DNA of 23,309 nt from Halomarinibacterium sp041392205 (GCA_041392205.1 JAWKMO010000025.1:1-23309); one strand, 5' to 3'; positions 7,911 through 16,182 are shown, counted from the stretch's first letter. Made by a program: numbers and translations. The notes: generated from the sequence alone by a model not told the origin.

Positions 7911-8860
7911 TGAATACGACCATAACCGATACTAATTTTCAATTTCCGCATCAAAAAAAAGTGTACAAGGGAAAAGTTCGAGAGGTGTATACCCTCGAAA
8001 ATGATATTTTAGTAATGATTGCGACCGACAGGCTAAGTGCTTTCGATGTTGTTATGCCAAAAGGAATTCCGTATAAAGGACAAATACTCAATCAGATAGC
8101 AACCAAAATGATGAAGGATACAGAGGACTTGGTCCCCAATTGGTTATTGGCAACCCCAGATCCCAATGTTGCTGTTGGCATTGCCTGCGAACCCTTTAAA
8201 GTGGAAATGGTCATTCGCGGGTATTTAAGCGGTCACGCAGCACGCGAATACAAAGCTGGAAAGCGAATACTTTGTGGGGTAGAAATGCCAGAAGGCATGA
8301 TTGATAATGATCCCTTTCCGCAACCTATCATTACCCCTGCAACGAAAGCAGATAAAGGAACCCATGATGAGGATATTTCTAGAGAAGACATTTTAAAAAG
8401 AGGGATTGTTTCTGAAAAAGAGTATCTACAGTTGGAAGATTACACACGTAAATTGTTTCAAAGAGGAACAGAAATTGCTGCCTCTCGTGGCTTGATTTTA
8501 GTAGATACTAAATATGAATTCGGAAAAACCAAAGATGGAAAGATTGTATTAATTGATGAAATTCATACTCCCGATTCTTCTCGGTATTTTTATGCCGAAG
8601 GGTATCAAGAACGACAAAAAAATGGCGAAGCGCAAAAACAACTTTCTAAAGAATTTGTGCGTCAATGGTTGATACAAAATGGATTTCAAGGGTTGGAAGG
8701 ACAGCAAGTGCCTTTTATGAGTGATGCCTATATTGAAACGGTTTCAGAAAGGTATATTGAGCTTTATGAAAATATTACCGGAGAAACCTTTATTAAAGCC
8801 GATGTTTCAAACATTCAGAATAGAATTGAAGCGAATGTGCTTCAATATTTAAAATCTTAG
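7910..8860 (+). CDS. purC: phosphoribosylaminoimidazole-succinocarboxamide (SAICAR) synthase
   Basis: PurC joins CAIR and aspartate using ATP to form SAICAR in purine synthesis. This 316-residue protein is of the longer type (the E. coli enzyme is about 240). It has the ATP-grip start KKVYKGKVREVY (residues 16-27), RLSAFDVVMPKGIPYKGQ, VIRGYLSGHA, the signature ILVDTKYEFG (196-205) and LIDEIHTPDSSRYF (214-227). The gene overlaps phoH by one base at its start. It overlaps the stop of the convergent PagL-like gene by 4 bp at its end, leaving no room for a separate terminator. Confidence 0.97.
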   Translation: MNTTITDTNFQFPHQKKVYKGKVREVYTLENDILVMIATDRLSAFDVVMPKGIPYKGQILNQIATKMMKDTEDLVPNWLLATPDPNVAVGIACEPFKVEMVIRGYLSGHAAREYKAGKRILCGVEMPEGMIDNDPFPQPIITPATKADKGTHDEDISREDILKRGIVSEKEYLQLEDYTRKLFQRGTEIAASRGLILVDTKYEFGKTKDGKIVLIDEIHTPDSSRYFYAEGYQERQKNGEAQKQLSKEFVRQWLIQNGFQGLEGQQVPFMSDAYIETVSERYIELYENITGETFIKADVSNIQNRIEANVLQYLKS

Positions 8861-10119
8861 TTTCTAGATTTTAAATTAAAACTATACACATATCCCAAGC
8901 TCACTTCCGTAAAATCTGCCTGGCCTAAGTTTGAGTTGATATGCGCAGCGATAAACACATTATTTTTGGGGACATCATTGGTGCCAAACAGGTAATATTT
9001 CAAGCCCATTCGAGAGGAGATTATTTGCTTTAATTGATATTTTGTATCAAATTCTCCAAACACCCAGTTGTCTGGAATATCTCTTGGGGCATTATCCCAA
9101 CCTTCATTTATGCGCCAATCAATTTTATAGGCAGGCTTATATAAATTGGCTCCAATTTGAAAATCAATTCCTATATGATTGAGTAAAAATTCTGCATTCA
9201 CTGAAACGCCTAGGGTTGTTGCATTGTGCCAAGGATTTTCTTTAAACTTTTCAAACTCTTTCCCTTCCTGCACTAACGATTCGTTGTTTTTTATATAATC
9301 GTAATAATGGTCGTAATAGCGATAGTAAAATCCTACACCCAATTTGTAGGTTTTATTAATTACTTTTCCATATTCACCCGCTATTGTATAGATCGGTTTT
9401 TTATCGTTAAATGATAAAGCAAGCACATTGGTTCCGTATCCAAAACGCAGGGAAGTAAAAGTGTATATACTTCTTTCGGGAATATTTTTTTCGGCAAATG
9501 TTTCCAAAACTTCCTTTTCAGATTTCTTAATGTCTGCAGAAACACTAAAAAGAAAAGAATTTAGCCCCTGGTTGGGCAATTTTGTATGCCCGTTGGAGTG
9601 ATGATAATACCCAATACCCAATCGCCAGTCTATCTTTTGGGTTTGTAAAAATTCATAGTTGAATCCCGCTCTAAAAGACCATGAAATATCTGTAGTTATG
9701 GCTTGATTAAAAGGGTTTTTTATAGGATCGTATTTTATTGGAAAATACGAAACACCCATTCCTGTTATTATTTTAAACCGTTTACTTTTTAACACATTAA
9801 ATTCAATAATGGGCATTGCTGAAAAAGCATACCCAATGGCTTCTGTATTTCCAAAATCGGTAACGCCTAAAGTAACTGCCGTTTTAGGAGCATTTAGCCA
9901 ATACGCCCATTCCTGAGAATTGTAGGTGTGTTCTCTTCCAAAACCAATAATTACTTGTTTTTGAAGCGATCTTTCAGGAAAAAAATCGTTGGCTTCGGCA
10001 GAAATTCCCAGCATAAATTCGGGAGTTATAACATATCCTGAAGGATTTGTTATGGAAGACTCTTGCGCCATCACACAAAAATAGCTAAAAAGAAATAAAG
10101 TGGTTAGTAAGTTTTTCAT
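8857..10119 (-). CDS. PagL-like acyloxyacyl hydrolase family outer-membrane protein
   Basis: This is a 420-residue protein from the ATG at 10117-10119; a longer in-frame extension lacks the signal at its N-terminus and is rejected. Residues 1-19 (MKNLLTTLFLFSYFCVMAQ) form a signal peptide. The body has alternating beta strands of a barrel, and HHSNGH at 173-178 matches the H-x-S catalytic motif of PagL-type lipid A deacylases, which remove an acyl chain from lipid A in the outer membrane. PagL uses a Glu about twelve residues after the Ser; here that position is Asn187 (PNQGLN), so activity may differ. It is much longer than the roughly 150-170-residue PagL; the C-terminal half is further barrel-like sequence of unknown role. 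Confidence 0.7.
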   Translation of the reverse strand: MKNLLTTLFLFSYFCVMAQESSITNPSGYVITPEFMLGISAEANDFFPERSLQKQVIIGFGREHTYNSQEWAYWLNAPKTAVTLGVTDFGNTEAIGYAFSAMPIIEFNVLKSKRFKIITGMGVSYFPIKYDPIKNPFNQAITTDISWSFRAGFNYEFLQTQKIDWRLGIGYYHHSNGHTKLPNQGLNSFLFSVSADIKKSEKEVLETFAEKNIPERSIYTFTSLRFGYGTNVLALSFNDKKPIYTIAGEYGKVINKTYKLGVGFYYRYYDHYYDYIKNNESLVQEGKEFEKFKENPWHNATTLGVSVNAEFLLNHIGIDFQIGANLYKPAYKIDWRINEGWDNAPRDIPDNWVFGEFDTKYQLKQIISSRMGLKYYLFGTNDVPKNNVFIAAHINSNLGQADFTEVSLGYVYSFNLKSRN

Positions 10120-10185
10120 TGAGTACAAATAAAAACATTTGATTTGAATTTTAAAATTATAAATTGCAAATAGAAAAAACACCTA

Positions 10186-11574
10186 TTGAACAATAGTACT
10201 GCATTTGAAGAACTCACCACAACTATGGCCTCTATTGCTTGGGGCTTGCCATTACTTATTATTTTAATTGGCGGTGGTTTGTATTTGCTTATTCGAATTC
10301 AATTCTTACCGTTTCGGTATTTGTTTCATGCCATCGCTGTGCTGCGCGGAAAGTATGACAATGAAAAAGACGATGGAGAGTTAAGTCATTTTCAAGCACT
10401 TACAACGGCATTATCAGCTACTGTTGGGATGGGTAATATTGCCGGTGTAGCGGTAGCCATTGCTATTGGTGGCCCTGGCGCGATTTTTTGGATGTGGGTG
10501 AGTGCCGTTATTGGAATGTCTACCAAGTTTTTTACATGTACGTTAGCAATACTTTACAGAGGCAAGGATAGTGAGGGTAATATGCAGGGAGGGCCCATGT
10601 ATTTCATCATGGAAGGTCTTGGGAGAAAATGGAAACCTCTTGCTATTTTATTCAGTGTTTCGGGATTGGTAGGTGCTTTGCCGGTGTTTAATGTCAATCA
10701 ATTAACGCAAGCCATCGACGATATTTTATTAGAACCCGTAGGATTGTCTTTGGGATTTTCATCCAATTTAGTGATAGGAATAATTTTAGCGGTCATTACT
10801 GCGGTTGTAATTTTGGGCGGACTTTCACGAATAAGTAAAACTGCAGAAAAGCTAGTCCCTACTATGGTTGTATTGTATTTTGGATTAGTATTGATTATTT
10901 TGGGAGTTCATTATGATGTTGTTCCGTATTATTTAAAACTTATTTTTACCGATGCTTTTTCGGCTTCTTTTTTTAAAGGAGATACTTTTTTAGGAGGTGT
11001 TTTAGGAGGCTTAATTTTATTAGGAATAAAACGCGGTGCTTTTTCTAATGAAGCTGGAATAGGAACGGCTCCCATGGCACATGGAGCGGCCAAAACAAAC
11101 GAACCTATTCGGGAGGGCTTAGTAGCCATGTTAGGACCCGCTATTGATACTTTGGTAATTTGTACGCTAACCGCATTGGCTATTTTAGTGACAGGTGTAT
11201 GGGAAACTACGGATAGTAATGGGGTTTCATTAACCGCTAGGGCTTTTGAAAATGCCATTCCTTATGTTGGGAAGTATGCCTTACTATTGTGTATTATAAT
11301 TTTTAGTATTTCTTCCCTTTTTTCGTATTCGTACTATGGTACAAAATGTATGTCGTTTCTATTTGGTGCTAAAAATAAGAACCTCTATAATTACTTTTAT
11401 ATTGGCAGTATTCTTTTAGGGGCAACGACTACCTTAACCACCATGCTTAACCTTATTGATACCTTTTTTGCCCTTATGGCCATCCCCACCATGACGGCTA
11501 CAATTATTTTGGCTCCAAAAGTTACTAAAGAAGCAAAATCCTATTTTAAAAGATTAAAAGAAAAATCTATTTAA
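10186..11574 (+). CDS. alanine/glycine:cation symporter (AGCS) family transporter
   Basis: This 462-residue integral membrane protein has about ten to eleven hydrophobic segments. The family signatures are ATVGMGNIAGVA (residues 79-90) with GGPGAIFWMW (95-104), and RGAFSNEAGIGTAPMAHG (283-300). AGCS members import alanine, glycine or related amino acids with Na+. The start is TTG at 10186; an ATG at 10225 (residue 14) is an alternative that would still keep the first membrane segment. An in-frame TAG at 10171 rules out any longer form. It is divergent from the PagL-like gene (66-bp gap with no clear promoter box). Its end overlaps the convergent SGNH-like gene by 8 bp. Confidence 0.95.
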   Translation: MNNSTAFEELTTTMASIAWGLPLLIILIGGGLYLLIRIQFLPFRYLFHAIAVLRGKYDNEKDDGELSHFQALTTALSATVGMGNIAGVAVAIAIGGPGAIFWMWVSAVIGMSTKFFTCTLAILYRGKDSEGNMQGGPMYFIMEGLGRKWKPLAILFSVSGLVGALPVFNVNQLTQAIDDILLEPVGLSLGFSSNLVIGIILAVITAVVILGGLSRISKTAEKLVPTMVVLYFGLVLIILGVHYDVVPYYLKLIFTDAFSASFFKGDTFLGGVLGGLILLGIKRGAFSNEAGIGTAPMAHGAAKTNEPIREGLVAMLGPAIDTLVICTLTALAILVTGVWETTDSNGVSLTARAFENAIPYVGKYALLLCIIIFSISSLFSYSYYGTKCMSFLFGAKNKNLYNYFYIGSILLGATTTLTTMLNLIDTFFALMAIPTMTATIILAPKVTKEAKSYFKRLKEKSI

Positions 11575-12505
11575 AATTTTTTAGTAAAGAATCTAACTGT
11601 TTGGTAAAAATTTTGGCACCAGTAGGGTTTAAATGACTATGATTCCAATAGTTCTTTAATTGATAGTTTGTGGTGTCTTCTTCCAATTTTAAAAATTTAA
11701 TATCGGGATATTTTTTCTGAATAACTTCAAAAATACTATCTCTTCTTCTCAAAATTTCAGGATTTCGTTTTTTGAGATAGGATGTGTACATTGGAGTAGT
11801 ACAAACGATTATATTTTTTTGGTGTGCCTTTACAGTAGCTAACATTTCAAAAAACAGCGACACATTTTGCTGAAAAATGATAGGATTTGGTTCGGTATTA
11901 ATTTTGAATCGTTTTATGGTATCAATTTCGACTTTATTGTAATTTTTTTTGGCAAACTGGCCATAGATATCATTAAAATTGAAAGCGTACTCATTAAAAT
12001 TAGGAATGTTTTTTTTGTCGATATAGTATTCTTCTATTCGCTTCGAAAAAAAAGAAGGATGAGAAAGATAGAGTAAATGGTCTTTAAAATAGGTATTGCG
12101 CTCAAAACAATTAATGTTATAATAATGTAAGTTTAAGCTATTTTTCCAGAAATCTTTTCCGTTGTGAGGCATTTCAAAATGGCTATAAGATACCTCAATA
12201 ACTACATTTTTAAGAGAGGGTAATACTGGAAACATTCCTTTCAATAATTTGAAATCTGTGTCATGATGCTGACTTCCAGAGGCTAGATTTATGGTGGGAT
12301 TACTTATCCAAGCGGCGTTAACAGCATTCATTACTTGCGAGGAACCTAATATTAAGGTTTCAATAGTGTCTGCACGTTTTTCAAGATACTTTTCATTGAT
12401 TGAATAAACCGATGGAATGGAACGTGTAAGCCATTCTACGGTTCCATAGCCTAATAATAGGGGTGTAAAAAATAAGAAACAATATAGGGTGAATTTTTTC
12501 TGCAT
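11567..12505 (-). CDS. SGNH-like/DltD-AlgJ-type protein paired with MBOAT acyltransferase
   Basis: This 312-residue protein has one N-terminal membrane segment (about residues 6-22) and otherwise lies outside the membrane. LILGSSQVMNAV with Ser55/Ser56 resembles block I of SGNH/GDSL esterases, INLASGSQHHDTDFKLL resembles a second block, and NHSHLNPTGAKIFTKQL near residues 288-304 resembles the final D-x-x-H-L block. The usual Asp position is Asn288 (NHSH), although His291 is kept. Its start overlaps the MBOAT stop by one base. An MBOAT plus SGNH-like partner is the layout of polysaccharide or teichoic-acid O-acylation systems (AlgI with AlgJ/X, DltB with DltD), so I infer that it finishes acyl transfer to a surface glycan. 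Overall identity is low and the family is not certain. Confidence 0.6.
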   Translation of the reverse strand: MQKKFTLYCFLFFTPLLLGYGTVEWLTRSIPSVYSINEKYLEKRADTIETLILGSSQVMNAVNAAWISNPTINLASGSQHHDTDFKLLKGMFPVLPSLKNVVIEVSYSHFEMPHNGKDFWKNSLNLHYYNINCFERNTYFKDHLLYLSHPSFFSKRIEEYYIDKKNIPNFNEYAFNFNDIYGQFAKKNYNKVEIDTIKRFKINTEPNPIIFQQNVSLFFEMLATVKAHQKNIIVCTTPMYTSYLKKRNPEILRRRDSIFEVIQKKYPDIKFLKLEEDTTNYQLKNYWNHSHLNPTGAKIFTKQLDSLLKNFK

Positions 12506-13929
12506 TAAAACTGAAAATAAATAAATGCTTCTTTTGATTCGGCGTATCTAATAATAATTATAATGAATAGGTAATACGCTATCCATCGTAGGGGTTTTGG
12601 CAACCAATTTTCTAATTGTTGTAAGGGATACTCTTTTTTTCTAAAAGCAATTTCAGCCATAAGCATAAAACCCAAATATCCCAATTTCCAACCAATTAAA
12701 GTGGTAAAAGCACCGTCCCAACTCAAGTTAAATATACGACTAAAAATTAATGAAATTTGTTCGAAACTTTGTGCTCTAAATATTAATGATAAAAGCGTAT
12801 AGCAAGTAGTTACATAAATAAAGGAAAAAATATAGGGTTGGGTTTGTAATACTTTTTCAAGAGTTTTGTTTTTGGATCCCAAAGGAAGCCTTTCTAAAAC
12901 CATCATAATCCCATTTAATAGGCCAAAAAGTAAAAAATTCCAATGCGCTCCATGCCAAAACCCTACTAAGGTTAGGGTAAGTATAATTCCTATAGCACCA
13001 ATAAATTGGCTGTTTTTAAAAGAAGTAACAAAGGGAATAAAAAAATAGTCTGTAAACCAACGGGTAAGGGTGATATGCCAACGTTGCCAGAAATCAGAAA
13101 AACTTCTTGCTAAATATGGCAGATTGAAATTTTTACTCAACCTAAAACCGAATAATTTGGCAGTACCAATGGCAATGTCGGTATAGCCAGAGAAATCACA
13201 GTATAATTGAAAGAAAAATAGGGTACCTACAAAAATCAGGGTTATAAAATTGTACCCTTCAGGATTGTTATAAACCATGTCAACCGCAAGGCCTAATTTT
13301 TCCGCAACAATAATTTTTTTGAATAACCCCCATAGTATTTGACGTAATCCTTCTTTTGAATTTTTCAAATCAAAGTTCCTTTTTTTGACAAACTGGGGGA
13401 GCAAATCCTTTGCTTTTTCAATTGGACCTGCCACTAATTGGGGGAAGAAACTAACAAAACATAGAAAATGCAGTAGTGTGGTTGTGGGTTTTATTTTTTT
13501 ATGATACACATCTATGGTGTAACTCATAGTTTGAAAGGTGTAAAAACTTAATCCAACGGGGATGGCAACATTCCAAAAATGATACGTAGAACTGTTTTCT
13601 ATATGGAAAAGGGCCTCAAAATTTTCAATAAAAAAGTGAAAGTATTTAAAAGTAAAAAGGATGCCTAAATTCCAAAGAATACTTGCCCAAAGTATTGTTT
13701 TTCTCCTGAGAGAATGATTGGTTTTATCCATATATAGGGCAGCAAAATAATCGATTAAAGAGCTTGAAATAAGCAATGCCAAAAATCGCCAATCCCAAAC
13801 GGCATAAAAAAAATAGCTAGCAAGTAGGAGAAAAACATTTTGTAGTGTCACTCGATGGGTACCAATAAGCCAATAGAGGGTATAGGCAATAAATAAGAAA
13901 AGCCCAAAATCGAATGAGTTAAATAGCAT
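12505..13929 (-). CDS. MBOAT family O-acyltransferase (AlgI/DltB type)
   Basis: This 474-residue polytopic membrane protein begins MLFNSFDFGLFLFIAYTLYWL, as AlgI-type proteins do. Family motifs are FFPQLVAGPIEKAKDLLPQF (residues 161-180), DFSGYTDIAIG (245-255), FWQRWHITLTRWF (280-292) and VGFWHGAHWNF (322-332); His326 is the likely invariant catalytic histidine. Such enzymes move acyl groups across the inner membrane to a polysaccharide or other acceptor. It is one base from the SGNH-like gene and 39 bp after the M42 peptidase gene on the same strand, with no visible promoter in that gap, so all three may share a transcript. The acceptor is unknown; no glycan synthesis genes lie nearby. Confidence 0.93.
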   Translation of the reverse strand: MLFNSFDFGLFLFIAYTLYWLIGTHRVTLQNVFLLLASYFFYAVWDWRFLALLISSSLIDYFAALYMDKTNHSLRRKTILWASILWNLGILFTFKYFHFFIENFEALFHIENSSTYHFWNVAIPVGLSFYTFQTMSYTIDVYHKKIKPTTTLLHFLCFVSFFPQLVAGPIEKAKDLLPQFVKKRNFDLKNSKEGLRQILWGLFKKIIVAEKLGLAVDMVYNNPEGYNFITLIFVGTLFFFQLYCDFSGYTDIAIGTAKLFGFRLSKNFNLPYLARSFSDFWQRWHITLTRWFTDYFFIPFVTSFKNSQFIGAIGIILTLTLVGFWHGAHWNFLLFGLLNGIMMVLERLPLGSKNKTLEKVLQTQPYIFSFIYVTTCYTLLSLIFRAQSFEQISLIFSRIFNLSWDGAFTTLIGWKLGYLGFMLMAEIAFRKKEYPLQQLENWLPKPLRWIAYYLFIIIIIRYAESKEAFIYFQF

Positions 13930-13968
13930 TTAAATATTGGTTAATATGAAAATTCCCAATAACGTATT

Positions 13969-15054
13969 TTAGTTAAAATAACTAAAAGTTTCTCCTTCCT
14001 TAATAGTAAGGAGGGATTCATATATAAGTTTAATGACATTTTCCACATCGTTTCTATGTACCATTTCCACAGTGGTATGCATATAGCGTAAGGGTAGCGA
14101 AATTAGTGCACTCGCTACGCCACCATTGCTATAGGCAAAGGCATCGGTATCGGTTCCAGTAGCGCGGGAAAGTGCAGATCGTTGAAAAGGAATCTTATTT
14201 TTTTCGGCCGTATCCACAATCAAATCTCGAAGTTTTTGCTGTACTGCTGGAGCGTACGCAATTACAGGACCTTCACCAATTTTGGCCAACCCTTGTACTT
14301 TTTGATCAATCATGGGGGTAGTGGTGTCGTGAGTAACATCAGTAACAATCGCTACGTTGGGCTTAATGCGATGGGTAATCATTTCGGCGCCACGCAAACC
14401 TATTTCTTCTTGAACCGAATTGGTAATATATAGCCCAAAAGGCAACTTCTTTTTGTTTTCATGAAGCAAACGAGCAACTTCGGCAATCATAAATCCACCC
14501 ATTCTATTGTCCAAAGCACGACATACAAACTTGTCCTTATTTAAAATATGAAACTCATCGGGATAGGTTATCACACACCCCACATGGACTCCCATTTTTT
14601 CTACTTCTTTTTTATCCTTTGCACCTATGTCTATAAAAATATTATCGGGCTTAGGCGGTTCTTCTTTTGCTAGCGTTCTTGTGTGTATTGCAGGCCAACC
14701 AAAAACCCCTTTCACAATACCCTTTTTGGTGTGTATATTCACCACTTTTGAGGGAGCAATTTGATGGTCGCTTCCTCCATTTCGTATCACATAAAGCAAC
14801 CCATTATCGCTTATATAATTAACATACCATGAAATCTCATCGGCGTGACCTTCAATAACAACCCGATAGGTAGCCTTGGGGTTTATCACGGCTACCGCAG
14901 TACCATAGGTGTCGGTAATAAATTCATCTACATAAGGTTTTAAATACGCCATCCAAAGTTTTTGCCCATCCCATTCATATCCTGTAGGGGCAGCATTATT
15001 AAGATAATTTTCTAGAAAAGTGAGCGATTTTTTGTTCAGAATTGTAGTTGCCAT
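13969..15054 (-). CDS. M42 family metallo-aminopeptidase
   Basis: This 361-residue protein matches the M42 (FrvX/YsdC, glutamyl or broad aminopeptidase) family. The expected metal-site residues are all present: EGHADEIS with His70 and Asp72, CRALDNRMGG with Asp182, QEEIGLRGA with Glu216/Glu217, VTDVTHD with Asp239, and MHTTVEMVH with His326. These enzymes form large cytoplasmic assemblies that trim peptides from the N-terminus with two metal ions. No signal peptide is present. A -7 box at 15076-15083 gives a promoter about 22 bp ahead of the ATG. The divergent DUF4294 gene is a neighbour I also associate with this peptidase in Flavobacteriaceae. Confidence 0.95.
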   Translation of the reverse strand: MATTILNKKSLTFLENYLNNAAPTGYEWDGQKLWMAYLKPYVDEFITDTYGTAVAVINPKATYRVVIEGHADEISWYVNYISDNGLLYVIRNGGSDHQIAPSKVVNIHTKKGIVKGVFGWPAIHTRTLAKEEPPKPDNIFIDIGAKDKKEVEKMGVHVGCVITYPDEFHILNKDKFVCRALDNRMGGFMIAEVARLLHENKKKLPFGLYITNSVQEEIGLRGAEMITHRIKPNVAIVTDVTHDTTTPMIDQKVQGLAKIGEGPVIAYAPAVQQKLRDLIVDTAEKNKIPFQRSALSRATGTDTDAFAYSNGGVASALISLPLRYMHTTVEMVHRNDVENVIKLIYESLLTIKEGETFSYFN

Positions 15055-15075
15055 TTGTAGGGATTAGATTTCTTT

Positions 15076-15107
15076 CAAAATTAGGAATTAATTAATAACC
15101 AACCCAA
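15076..15107 (-). promoter_or_regulatory. promoter of the M42 peptidase gene
   Basis: Plus-strand 15076-15083 reads TAATTTTG on the minus strand, an exact TAnnTTTG box. A TTG on the same strand at 15105-15107 lies 21 bp upstream, acceptable for a -33 element. Transcription would start near 15070, giving a short leader. Confidence 0.6.
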
Positions 15108-15118
15108 CCCAATTTGTT

Positions 15119-15126
15119 TATTTTTG
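15119..15126 (+). promoter_or_regulatory. -7 promoter box for the DUF4294 gene
   Basis: TATTTTTG is an exact TAnnTTTG match. The start would be near 15133, with the ATG at 15159. No clear -33 element is present. It faces away from the M42 promoter in the same 104-bp gap. Confidence 0.5.
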
Positions 15127-15158
15127 GAATGGTTTTGGCAAAGCGTTTGCCGTAATAC

Positions 15159-15848
15159 ATGTATCGTTTGAAATCACTTATTTTTTTCTTCTTTTTTATC
15201 TGGGGCAGTATATTAATTGCACAAGATCCATATACTGAAATAAAAACCGATACTTCCGAAGTATATTATTATATTATTGAAGGGGATACAATTCCTAGGG
15301 AATATATCGACTTAGATGAAGTGGTATTATTGAATAAACTTAAATTTAATTCTAAAGAAGATAGAAGACGTTATTTAATCTTGAGACGAAAAACACGCAA
15401 AGTGTATCCTTTTGCAAAACTTGCTTCCGAAAGATTAACCGTTATGACCGAAAGGCTCAACACTCTAACCAACAAAAGAGATAAAAAGAAATACACTAAA
15501 CGAATTCAAAAATATATAGAAGAAGAATTTTCTGAAGAATTAAAAAAGCTAACACGAACGGAAGGTCAAATTTTGGTAAAACTTATTTATAGACAAACAG
15601 GGCGAACAGCATTCGATTTGGTAAAGGAACTTAGAACCGGATGGCGTGCCTTTTGGTACCATACAACCGCAAGCATGTTTGATATTTCATTAAAAGAAGA
15701 GTACGCTCCTTTTGAAGTGAAAGAAGATTACCTTATCGAAGATATCCTGGAGCGATCCTTCCAGTCGGGGCTATTACTTAGACAAAAACCTGCTTTTCCA
15801 ATCGATTACTTAGAATTAACATCCCGTTGGAATAATTCTTCAAAATAA
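15159..15848 (+). CDS. DUF4294 domain exported protein
   Basis: This 229-residue protein has a signal peptide (MYRLKSLIFFFFFIWGSILIAQ, about residues 1-22). The mature part is charged and helical: YYYIIEGDTIPREYIDLDEVVLL, a long basic segment with RRYLILRRKTRKVYPFAKLA, then EGQILVKLIYRQTGRTAFDLVKELRTGWRAFWY. This pattern is DUF4294, found in Bacteroidota, function unknown. The YPFAKLAS and LVKLIYRQTG stretches are the parts I recognise. It is probably periplasmic. It has its own promoter box and no convincing terminator before the rRNA promoter region; only a long-looped inverted repeat (15867-15910) follows. Confidence 0.9.
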   Translation: MYRLKSLIFFFFFIWGSILIAQDPYTEIKTDTSEVYYYIIEGDTIPREYIDLDEVVLLNKLKFNSKEDRRRYLILRRKTRKVYPFAKLASERLTVMTERLNTLTNKRDKKKYTKRIQKYIEEEFSEELKKLTRTEGQILVKLIYRQTGRTAFDLVKELRTGWRAFWYHTTASMFDISLKEEYAPFEVKEDYLIEDILERSFQSGLLLRQKPAFPIDYLELTSRWNNSSK

Positions 15849-15866
15849 ATTTGCTAGGTTTTTATT

Positions 15867-15910
15867 GATTGAGTATATTAGTGGTTCGGCTTTAAAAAAA
15901 ATACTCAATC
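15867..15910. repeat. 10-bp perfect inverted repeat with 24-nt loop
   Basis: GATTGAGTAT (15867-15876) and ATACTCAATC (15901-15910) are exact reverse complements. There is no T-run after it on either strand that would make it a standard terminator. It lies between DUF4294 and the rRNA promoter, about 60 bp upstream of the -33 element. Confidence 0.7.
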
Positions 15911-15930
15911 TTCGAGTTTTCAAGCATTTA

Positions 15931-16003
15931 TAAATAAGTAAAAAAAAACGTAATTTTTTTTAAAAATAGTTTTGGTTTATTGAAAAAAGCAATTGTATAT
16001 TTG
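15931..16003 (+). promoter_or_regulatory. rRNA operon promoter with A/T-tract upstream element
   Basis: A -33 TTTG (15971-15974), a 21-bp spacer and an exact -7 box TATATTTG (15996-16003) form the best-matching promoter in the window. Transcription would start near 16010. Immediately upstream, 15931-15970 is almost pure A- and T-tracts (A-run 15940-15948, T-run 15953-15961), which could act like an UP element or a bent-DNA stimulator. The rest of the 15849-15930 gap holds only the inverted repeat at 15867-15910. Confidence 0.85.
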
Positions 16004-16035
16004 CACCCGCTTACAAGAAAGGCAAATATTTGAAA

Positions 16036-16083
16036 TTAGTTGATTTGGGAATTCTAAATGTGGTTCAATTCCACTACAACTAG
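16036..16083 (+). other. tRNA T-arm-like fold in the rRNA leader
   Basis: TAGTTG (16037-16042) pairs with CAACTA (16077-16082). Inside is GTGG-TTCAATT-CCAC (16060-16074), a hairpin whose 7-nt loop matches the T-loop pattern TTCRANY. An EcoRI-like palindrome, GAATTC, lies between. There is no D-arm or anticodon arm, so this is not a tRNA gene. Confidence 0.5.
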
Positions 16084-16092
16084 CAAGATTAA

Positions 16093-16108
16093 GTTCATTG
16101 ACATATTG
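16093..16108 (+). promoter_or_regulatory. boxA-like antitermination site in the 16S leader
   Basis: GTTCATTGACATATTG occurs here and, identically, before 23S at 18245-18260. Its first part (GTTCATTGACA) resembles rrn boxA (E. coli TGCTCTTTAACA), which binds NusB/S10 and protects untranslated rRNA transcripts from Rho. Position fits: just upstream of each processing helix. Confidence 0.7.
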
Positions 16109-16182
16109 AAATTGACAGCGTAGAGAGATAATCTTTCGGGATTATTTTTCAGACGAAAAAAACAAACTAGACTAAGTAGAAA
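16105..16182 (+). other. 5' strand of the 16S precursor processing helix, with inserted hairpin
   Basis: Segments 16105-16118 and 16167-16182 pair with one continuous stretch, 17769-17798, downstream of 16S, about 30 bp in total with a few G-U pairs. The 48 nt between them (16119-16166) loop out and contain an 8-bp hairpin (16126-16133 with 16140-16147). This is the expected RNase III cleavage helix bringing the two ends of pre-16S together. Confidence 0.8.

Noticed and set aside
10120..10182. 21-residue N-terminal extension of the PagL-like protein
   Set aside because: It would bury the clear signal peptide starting at the ATG at 10117-10119.
16036..16083. A complete tRNA gene in the rRNA leader
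   Set aside because: Only T-arm-like and closing stems are present; no D-arm, anticodon arm or correct length.
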